DNA of 11,060 nucleotides, taken from contig JADINF010000138.1 of assembly GCA_017694145.1 (NCBI GenBank), forward strand, positions 1-11,060. The letters run 5' to 3'. This DNA is from Candidatus Stercoripulliclostridium pullicola (GTDB lineage Bacteria; Bacillota; Clostridia; Christensenellales; DTU072). The position numbers and the translations under genes were made by a program. The stretch's first letter is position 1, and every line of letters begins with the position of its first letter. Below are positions 6,626-11,060 of this stretch, piece after piece. The notes beneath the pieces were generated by a model. That model searched no databases. It saw only the letters and a list, made by a program, of their open reading frames with translations, and was not told where the DNA came from.

Positions 6626-7345
6626 ATGCTGATCGTTATCGGAAAAAAAGTATTGTGGACAACGGCGATCGTCCTGCTGGTCGCGGCGGCGCTCACCGCG
6701 CTCGGCTTCGCGCTCGCCGCGGCATATTCGCCGGGAATACGCAAAGTTATCGTGATAGACGCCGGTCACGGCGGCGCGGACGGAGGCGTAACGGGCGTAA
6801 ATACCGGTGTTACGGAAGCCGAAATCAATCTTACGGTTGCCCGATTAGTCGCAAACGAACTGAACGCTCTCGGCTACGAAACGGTGCTTACGCGCAACGA
6901 CGAAGGCGAAGCCGGCGCCGTTAAAGAGAGCGAAGAAACGGCGCTCTACAACAAACGCGAGGAAATGCAAAGACGCCGCGACGTCATCGCGGCGACCCGA
7001 CCGCTATGCGTTATAAGCATTCATTGCAACAAATTCCATTCCTCGTCGAGAAGGGGCGCGCAGGTATTCTACTCGGCGGGCTCGACCGAGGGAAAAGCGC
7101 TCGCCGCGACGGTACAGAACGCGCTCAATAAGCTTAATTCGGAAAAAACGGGCAGGACTTATTCGGCGCTCGGCGGCGATTATTACATTCTGAACTGCAC
7201 TTCCTATCCGGCGGCGATAGTGGAATGCGGCTTCCTCTCCAACCCGGAAGACGAAAAACTCCTTACAGACGACGGCTACAGGCTTACGCTCGCCTCCGCC
7301 GTCGCCCGCGCGGTCAACGAATATATTTCCGCTTCGCTCAAATAA
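6626..7345 (+). CDS. cwlD: N-acetylmuramoyl-L-alanine amidase, CwlD type
   Basis: 239 residues, the size of CwlD (about 237). An N-terminal membrane anchor (about 9-33) precedes an Amidase_3 domain. The zinc ligands are visible: His48 in IDAGHGG, Glu64 in VTEAEINL, His133 in ISIHCN; Glu200 in IVECGFLSNPED is the catalytic position. CwlD removes the peptide from muramic acid as the first step of muramic-delta-lactam synthesis in spore cortex, working with the deacetylase PdaA. Central residues 108-130 and the C-terminal NPED segment follow CwlD rather than longer secreted amidases. I chose the ATG at 6626 because GGAG (6616-6619) lies 6 bases ahead; a GTG at 6614 would add four residues. It occupies the position usually held by dnaA opposite rpmH. 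A different vegetative amidase role is possible. Confidence 0.88.
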   Translation: MLIVIGKKVLWTTAIVLLVAAALTALGFALAAAYSPGIRKVIVIDAGHGGADGGVTGVNTGVTEAEINLTVARLVANELNALGYETVLTRNDEGEAGAVKESEETALYNKREEMQRRRDVIAATRPLCVISIHCNKFHSSSRRGAQVFYSAGSTEGKALAATVQNALNKLNSEKTGRTYSALGGDYYILNCTSYPAAIVECGFLSNPEDEKLLTDDGYRLTLASAVARAVNEYISASLK

Positions 7346-7353
7346 CTTCGAGA

Positions 7354-7380
7354 AAACCGGCTTTCTGCCGGTTTATTTTT
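7354..7380 (+). terminator. Terminator of cwlD, possibly bidirectional
   Basis: An 8-bp stem AAACCGGC/GCCGGTTT (7354-7361 and 7367-7374) with a 5-base loop is followed by ATTTTT, starting 8 bases after the cwlD stop. On the minus strand the stem is followed by a shorter U-run (the stem's A-rich side plus 7353), so it may also stop radC transcription. The radC stop codon (7373-7375) overlaps the hairpin. Confidence 0.85.
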
Positions 7381-8119
7381 GCATATCCTTTTCTTCGGCG
7401 TCGTACGTGAACGGCGCGCCCGCTTCGTTCAGGGAGCCCCTGCCTACGCGTTCCCGGAAAGAGCCTCCGCGCAACATGCTGTGATATTTGTTCCCCGATA
7501 CGACGAGGTGATCGAGGAGCGCAACGCCCAACGGGCGCAACATTTTCCCCAGAAATTCGGTGCTCGATATATCCGCTTCCGACGGCGTCACGTCGCCCGA
7601 GGGGTGATTGTGTCCCAATATGACCGCCGCGGCGTTTGTATTGAGTGCTGCGGAAGCTATCTTGCGTATCTCAACGTCCGTTTCCACCGGAGTTCCGGAG
7701 TTGAGCTCGCGGGCGCAGATGATCTTACCCCTGTTCGTAAGGAACACCGCCACCGTCTTTTCCACCTTCTCCCCGCCTATCATCGCGTTGAAATACTTTG
7801 CCGCGGAGACCGCGTCCGTTATCTTCCCGCGATCGACCGCGGCGTCCGTCGCGGCTCGCGCGATTATATGACGTAACTGCGGGAACGTGAGCGCCGCGAG
7901 TTTGGGCATTCCCGGTACCGTGAGCAAAGCCTCTTCCGTCGCGTGCAATACGTTGTCCAGCGTGCCGAATTCGTCGAGAAGCGCATGCGCTATCGGTACG
8001 GTATCTTTCTGCGGCACGTACGGGTAGAGCATGAATTCCAGTATCTCGTGCGGCGCAAGCCCCGCGATACCGTTAAGATGCACCTTTTCCCTCACTCTTT
8101 GTCTTCTGCCCGCTCCCAT
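7373..8119 (-). CDS. radC: RadC-family JAMM/MPN+ protein
   Basis: 248 residues. A helix-hairpin-helix-like N-terminal region (about 1-75) is followed by the RadC JAB1/MPN metalloprotein fold with the motif LGHNHPSGD (His170 and His172, Asp176), the metal-binding core of the JAMM superfamily, then LLDHLVV (201-207). The name comes from an old DNA-repair phenotype that was not upheld; the cellular role is unclear, though a natural-transformation or DNA-processing link has been proposed in some species. The C-terminus runs about 20 residues past the usual end (from about 229) and is acidic. The start at 8119 has a G-rich stretch (GGAGCGGGG) about 9 bases upstream. It is convergent with cwlD and divergent from pepV, with a promoter overlapping that of pepV. 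Confidence 0.93.
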   Translation of the reverse strand: MGAGRRQRVREKVHLNGIAGLAPHEILEFMLYPYVPQKDTVPIAHALLDEFGTLDNVLHATEEALLTVPGMPKLAALTFPQLRHIIARAATDAAVDRGKITDAVSAAKYFNAMIGGEKVEKTVAVFLTNRGKIICARELNSGTPVETDVEIRKIASAALNTNAAAVILGHNHPSGDVTPSEADISSTEFLGKMLRPLGVALLDHLVVSGNKYHSMLRGGSFRERVGRGSLNEAGAPFTYDAEEKDMQK

Positions 8120-8180
8120 TCGGATTTTCCCCGCTCCGGTTACAATTTTCGCCGTAATTCCTTACCGCTTTACGAAATAA

Positions 8181-8209
8181 ATAATAACACATCCGCGCCG
8201 AAGTGTGTA
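8181..8209 (-). promoter_or_regulatory. Candidate promoter for radC
   Basis: Minus strand: TACACA (8204-8209), a 17-base spacer, then TATTAT (8181-8186). The -10 has one mismatch and the -35 two. It overlaps the oppositely directed pepV promoter almost base for base. Confidence 0.4.
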
Positions 8210-8213
8210 TAAT
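8184..8213 (+). promoter_or_regulatory. Candidate sigma-A promoter for pepV
   Basis: A perfect TATAAT (8208-8213) has a weak -35, ATAACA (8184-8189), 18 bases upstream. The predicted start, near 8220, gives a leader of about 34 bases that ends in the strong ribosome-binding site AGGAGGT (8244-8250). Confidence 0.55.
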
Positions 8214-8253
8214 ATTTATATAATTTTTCCCTTCGAGAAAGACAGGAGGTATT

Positions 8254-9561
8254 ATGGATCGCTTCGACGAAGCCGTGGAATGTCTTCGGGAACTCATCCG
8301 TTTCAATTCCGTTGAGGGCGAGCCCGCTTGCGGCGCGCCTTTCGGTAAAGGCGTCGCAAACGCCTTGAACTACATGCTCGGCGTTATGGAAAACAACGGT
8401 TTCCGCACATTTAACGGCGACGGATATTACGGTTACGCCGAGATCGGCGATAAAGATAAACCGCTTTTCGGGGTACTGAATCACCTTGACGTGGTGCCCG
8501 TTACCGAGGGTTGGAGCCACGACCCTTTCGGCGGCGAAATAGCCGACGGAGCCTTGTGGGGGCGGGGCGCGGAGGACGACAAAGGTCCCGCCGTAGCCGC
8601 GTTCTTCGCCTCTCTCGAGCTTCTCGACGAAGGGCGCAAACCGAAAAAACGCCTTCGTTTTATCCTCGGCACGAACGAGGAAAGCGGCTGGAAGTGTATG
8701 GACGCATACAAGGCGCGTGAAGAAATGCCCGCGGAAGGTTTTTCGCCGGACGCCGACTTTCCGGTCATCAACTGCGAAAAAGGCGTCGCGTTCTATTCCG
8801 TGGAGCTTCCCCTGCCGGACAAGCTTATCGCGCTGAAGTCGGGAACGCGCGCGAATATCGTTCCCGATCACGCCGCGGCGGAAGCGGAATATTCGGCTAA
8901 GCTCGAAGAAGCCGCGCGCAAGGCGGGTGCGGAAACGGAACGAAACGGAAACGTCATAAGGATAGTGACGCGCGGGGTGAGCGCGCACGGAAGTTCGCCC
9001 GAAAGCGGCGTAAACGCTTTGACCGCGCTCCTGTCGATACTCTCCGCGACGTCGGAATACTCGGAAAAGCTCTATAGAATATTCTCCGCAAGCGACGGCT
9101 CGGGCGCGGGAATAGCCTCATCGGACAAAGAGTCCGGAGCTCTTACCCTGAATGCGGGAGCTGCGAGAACGGAAGGCGGTAAGCTCATCGTCGAAACGGA
9201 TATACGTTATCCGATAAGCGCGTCGCGCGACGAAATAGCCGCTAAACTCGTTAAAGCCCTTCCCGAAGGGCGTATCACGCTCAAAAACTCGCACGATCCC
9301 CTTTTCGTTCCCGAAGATCACCCGCTCGTCAAGGGACTTCTTGCGGCATACAAAAACGTAACCGGCGACAAAGACGCCCGCCCCATAGCGATAGGGGGCG
9401 CGACCTACGCGAGAGTACTTCCTTGCGGAGTGGCTTTCGGTCCGATATTCCCGGGCGAAAAGTCATACATTCACATGCGGGACGAGCGTATACCGCTCGA
9501 CTCGTTCCGCAAAATGTACGATATATACAAGGAAGCGTTCAGGATACTCTGCTTCGAATAA
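8254..9561 (+). CDS. pepV: M20-family dipeptidase, PepV/Sapep type
   Basis: 435 residues, slightly short of the 460-470 typical of PepV. These cytoplasmic dizinc enzymes cleave dipeptides with broad specificity. Metal and catalytic positions are all present: His77 in NHLDVVP, the Asp pair in GRGAEDDKGP (108-109), Glu142-Glu143 in TNEESGW, Asp166 in FSPDADFP, and His407 in YIHMRDERI. His245 in VSAHGSSPESG marks the lid or dimerisation domain inserted between the halves of the catalytic domain, and GGATYAR (381-387) is the substrate-side motif. The start is set by AGGAGGT (8244-8250) four bases before the ATG. It is a single-gene unit with its own promoter and terminator, divergent from radC. 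A role in peptide nutrition or in recycling cell-wall peptides is plausible, but nothing in the neighbourhood decides it. Confidence 0.94.
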   Translation: MDRFDEAVECLRELIRFNSVEGEPACGAPFGKGVANALNYMLGVMENNGFRTFNGDGYYGYAEIGDKDKPLFGVLNHLDVVPVTEGWSHDPFGGEIADGALWGRGAEDDKGPAVAAFFASLELLDEGRKPKKRLRFILGTNEESGWKCMDAYKAREEMPAEGFSPDADFPVINCEKGVAFYSVELPLPDKLIALKSGTRANIVPDHAAAEAEYSAKLEEAARKAGAETERNGNVIRIVTRGVSAHGSSPESGVNALTALLSILSATSEYSEKLYRIFSASDGSGAGIASSDKESGALTLNAGAARTEGGKLIVETDIRYPISASRDEIAAKLVKALPEGRITLKNSHDPLFVPEDHPLVKGLLAAYKNVTGDKDARPIAIGGATYARVLPCGVAFGPIFPGEKSYIHMRDERIPLDSFRKMYDIYKEAFRILCFE

Positions 9562-9584
9562 AGCTGTTGTCGGGCATTAAGGAG

Positions 9585-9609
9585 AGCGCCCTTACGGGGG
9601 CGCTTTTTT
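9585..9609 (+). terminator. Intrinsic terminator of pepV
   Basis: A 7-bp GC-rich stem AGCGCCC/GGGCGCT (9585-9591 and 9598-9604) with a 6-base loop leads into a run of six T (9604-9609), 23 bases after the pepV stop. It marks the left edge of the gene-free segment. Confidence 0.92.
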
Positions 9610-9976
9610 ATAAAGTTTCCGAACCGCCACCGCACGCTCTCAAAAAAACCGCTCCCGAAAAAGGGTATTTACCGTTAAAGCGAATTGCGCTTCCAAGGCA
9701 TGCGTCCGGAAACATAGAACATAACGCGCCGCGCGCCCGAAGAAATACGCCCGAAATTAAAAAACACACAAAAACGCACCGCTAAACGAATCCGCGCCGA
9801 AAAAGCGCACTCGAATATATGTTTCTGCTCCGCCCGGCGGACGAAACCTTCTCCGATCTAAACTTTCTGCCGGTTCCCATAAGCAATACCCGAAAACAAC
9901 GGAAAAAGGCAGTCGCTCCGAAAAGCTTTCGCGCGTATTCAACGACAAACGGATAGCGAAAAGAAATATTTCCGCA

Positions 9977-9992
9977 TTTTTCACGTGAATTC
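9977..9992. promoter_or_regulatory. Degenerate parS-like site
   Basis: The core TTCACGTGAA (9980-9989) is a 10-bp palindrome; over 16 positions it matches TGTTTCACGTGAAACA at 12, with the mismatches at the outer ends. A second inverted repeat, ATTCCG-TC-CGGAAT (9989-10002), adjoins it. Binding by ParB would be weaker than at a perfect site, if it occurs at all. Confidence 0.35.
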
Positions 9993-10140
9993 CGTCCGGA
10001 ATCGCCGAATTTTCAGCCCGAATTGCTGTACCATAAACGGGACAATATCGGCTTACGGTTGCGTACAGCACAAAATCAAGCATTTTCTGAAATCTGCCAA
10101 AAATCAGCTCAAATTTAATATGTTTTTCTATCGAAATTTG

Positions 10141-10156
10141 TGTTCCACGTGGAACA
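10141..10156. promoter_or_regulatory. parS: parS site (perfect 16-bp palindrome)
   Basis: TGTTCCACGTGGAACA is a perfect palindrome and extends to 18 bp with the flanking G and C (10140-10157). This form of the parS consensus, with the invariant CACGTG core, is recognised by chromosomal ParB/Spo0J in many bacteria. ParB loads here and spreads, guiding origin segregation and SMC loading. Confidence 0.9.
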
Positions 10157-10340
10157 CTTATACGCTTGGAATATTCGGAAGAAGTTTCCGCATGCCTTTT
10201 TTCACCCCTTAAAACGCGTGATTTTCATCGATTTCAGGCTAAAATTGTGCGTTTTCCGACACTTCTTCGGTCAAAAATTTTTCGGGTGATATGCGCGCGG
10301 AAACCCGATAAAAACTGCGCCTTTCTCCTTGTTTTTTCTT

Positions 10341-10356
10341 CGTTCCATATGGAACA
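10341..10356. promoter_or_regulatory. Variant parS-like palindrome with CATATG core
   Basis: GTTCCATATGGAAC (10342-10355) is a perfect 14-bp palindrome. It keeps both arms of the parS at 10141 but has CATATG in place of CACGTG; over 16 positions 13 match. It starts exactly 200 bases after that site. It may be a decayed parS or a site for a related protein. Standard ParB is known to need the CACGTG core. Confidence 0.45.
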
Positions 10357-10456
10357 TTTATGCCGCGCGCAGTTGCCTTACCGCCTTATTCGTCGCGCCC
10401 GGATAAGATCGCCAGGCTTCATGCCCTGCAGCGAAGGCGGCGCTCCGCTTACGCGA

Positions 10457-10501
10457 CTTGCGGTCAGTTAAGCTCGCGCGCCTTGCGGTTTGTGAAGCTC
10501 G
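10457..10501. repeat. Imperfect tandem repeat, two copies, period 25
   Basis: CTTGCGGTCAGTTAAGCTCG (10457-10476) and CTTGCGGTTTGTGAAGCTCG (10482-10501) agree at 17 of 20 positions. They lie in a GC-rich patch (about 10380-10580) that differs in composition from the AT-rich DNA on both sides. I do not recognise the element. Confidence 0.5.
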
Positions 10502-10741
10502 TCCTCTCCTCCGCCCTTCTTTAGTTATACTTTATGCACTGCCGCTCCGCACCGCCCGACCGGGAGTCACGGCTCTCATTCCGCTTCCTCTTTCTCCTCG
10601 TCCCCTTTCCCTTTTCTACGGTAGAAATGAAACGCTATTCTCTTTTGGTTTGTAAATTTTTGCGGTTTTTCTTCAATATTATGCGGTTTTCTTGCCTGTT
10701 TTCTTTTCTGATTTATCTTTGTCACGGTCATTCGCAAGCGT

Positions 10742-10757
10742 TGTTTCACGTGAAACA
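10742..10757. promoter_or_regulatory. parS: parS site (canonical TGTTTCACGTGAAACA)
   Basis: An exact match to the B. subtilis-type consensus TGTTTCACGTGAAACA; with the flanking T and A it is an 18-bp palindrome (10741-10758). A perfect DnaA box follows after 8 bases. It is the strongest single indication that the right end of the window is origin-proximal. Confidence 0.95.
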
Positions 10758-10765
10758 ATTCCGAG

Positions 10766-10774
10766 TTATCCACA
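10766..10774 (+). promoter_or_regulatory. DnaA box (perfect)
   Basis: TTATCCACA matches the strict R1-type DnaA-box consensus at all nine positions. It lies 8 bases after the canonical parS site and is preceded, further left, by a T-rich stretch (about 10641-10720). Confidence 0.75.
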
Positions 10775-10985
10775 TATTTTTTGTTTTTCACGCTTCTTTT
10801 GGCTGTCCTTCTTGCAGTGTTTCGGCTTTGTTTGGATCCGCTTTCGGCAATTACTTCGGTGATAAACACCGCGATTCAGCCCATATACCGAATGCTGTTC
10901 TGCCTGCCTTCTTATCCCTACATTCCTTTCACTTTTACGTGACGGGCGCGCCTTTAGGCGGAGCTACCGCGCAAACTCTTTTTAA

Positions 10986-10994
10986 TGTGGATAA
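10986..10994 (-). promoter_or_regulatory. DnaA box (perfect, opposite orientation)
   Basis: TGTGGATAA on the plus strand is TTATCCACA on the minus strand. It faces the box at 10766 across about 210 bases. Together with that box and parS it suggests that an origin module continues past the right edge. Confidence 0.65.
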
Positions 10995-11060
10995 CTTCGT
11001 ATTTTATCGCAAAGCTTATTCCGCTTTTCGGGCTTGAAACCGTCATTTTTACGCACCTGC

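Larger units (their letters stand above)
9610..11060. other. Gene-free segment with parS and DnaA sites
   Basis: About 1.45 kb with no protein gene I can support. The open frames here have no ribosome-binding site or recognisable domain and cross palindromic binding sites. No tRNA, tmRNA, SRP RNA or 6S-like signature was found by eye. It contains two perfect parS sites, two degenerate ones, two perfect DnaA boxes, a GC-rich patch with a short tandem repeat (about 10380-10580), and T-rich DNA before the right-hand parS (about 10641-10720). The plus strand is A-rich up to about 10140 and T-rich afterwards. This is what an origin/centromere region would look like. dnaA may follow beyond the right edge, which is inference. 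Confidence 0.6.

Noticed and set aside
5843..6769. Long 308-codon frame containing rnpA at its end
   Set aside because: Only the last 112 residues match RNase P protein; the upstream part runs over rpmH, its promoter and the DnaA boxes and starts upstream of the mapped-by-motif transcription start.
9757..10083. Minus-strand open frame of 108 codons
   Set aside because: No Shine-Dalgarno sequence, no recognisable family, mixed composition, and it crosses the degenerate parS and adjoining inverted repeat.
10166..10471. Plus-strand open frame of 101 codons
   Set aside because: No initiation signal or domain; it spans the CATATG palindrome and the GC-rich repeat patch.
10576..10869. Minus-strand open frame of 97 codons, Lys/Arg-rich
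   Set aside because: Mirror of the T-rich DNA, no domain, no convincing ribosome-binding site, and it reads through parS as LFHVKQ, a common artefact of that palindrome.
10926..10941. Another ACGTGA-containing parS candidate
   Set aside because: Lacks the CACGTG core and the right arm; only about half of the positions match.
10534..11037. Plus-strand open frame of 167 codons across the right-hand parS and DnaA boxes
   Set aside because: No ribosome-binding site, very Phe-rich because of T-rich DNA, no recognisable domain, and it translates the parS palindrome and both DnaA boxes.
1..11060. CRISPR arrays, insertion sequences, tRNA or rRNA genes, phage or defence genes
   Set aside because: No regularly spaced repeats, transposase frames, tRNA-like sequence or defence-type domains were found on either strand.

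Overview
The window reads as chromosomal DNA from a moderately GC-rich, probably spore-forming member of Bacillota (Clostridia-like). The evidence is gene order and family: a leftward rpmH-rnpA-yidD-yidC-jag-mnmE-mnmG run, which in this phylum normally lies beside the replication origin, plus a CwlD-type (spore cortex) amidase and a PepV-type dipeptidase. I cannot name a genus from sequence alone.

Layout. 1-301 (minus) is the 5' part of an FAD-dependent oxidoreductase gene that runs off the left edge and has its own promoter. 412-6315 (minus) is one compact seven-gene transcription unit (ribosomal protein L34, RNase P protein, YidD, YidC insertase, Jag/KhpB, MnmE, MnmG). It starts from a consensus sigma-A promoter at 6387-6415 and ends at a terminator at 381-398. 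6316-6625 is intergenic and holds a cluster of DnaA boxes. 6626-7345 (+) is cwlD and 7373-8119 (minus) is radC, convergent across a shared hairpin. 8254-9561 (+) is pepV, divergent from radC and followed by a strong terminator. From 9610 to the right edge (about 1.45 kb) I find no credible gene, but there are two perfect 16-bp parS (ParB/Spo0J) sites, two degenerate relatives of parS, and two perfect DnaA boxes.

How it fits together. The left operon couples translation, RNase P, membrane protein insertion and tRNA U34 modification, and its genes abut or overlap almost throughout. The right half is origin territory: DnaA boxes next to rpmH, where dnaA normally sits, then cwlD, radC and pepV in place of dnaA, then a gene-free parS/DnaA-box segment. 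The most notable feature is therefore an apparently split or rearranged origin/centromere region rather than a new enzyme system. dnaA, dnaN, parA, parB and rsmG are not in the window. Whether dnaA lies just beyond the right edge cannot be decided here.
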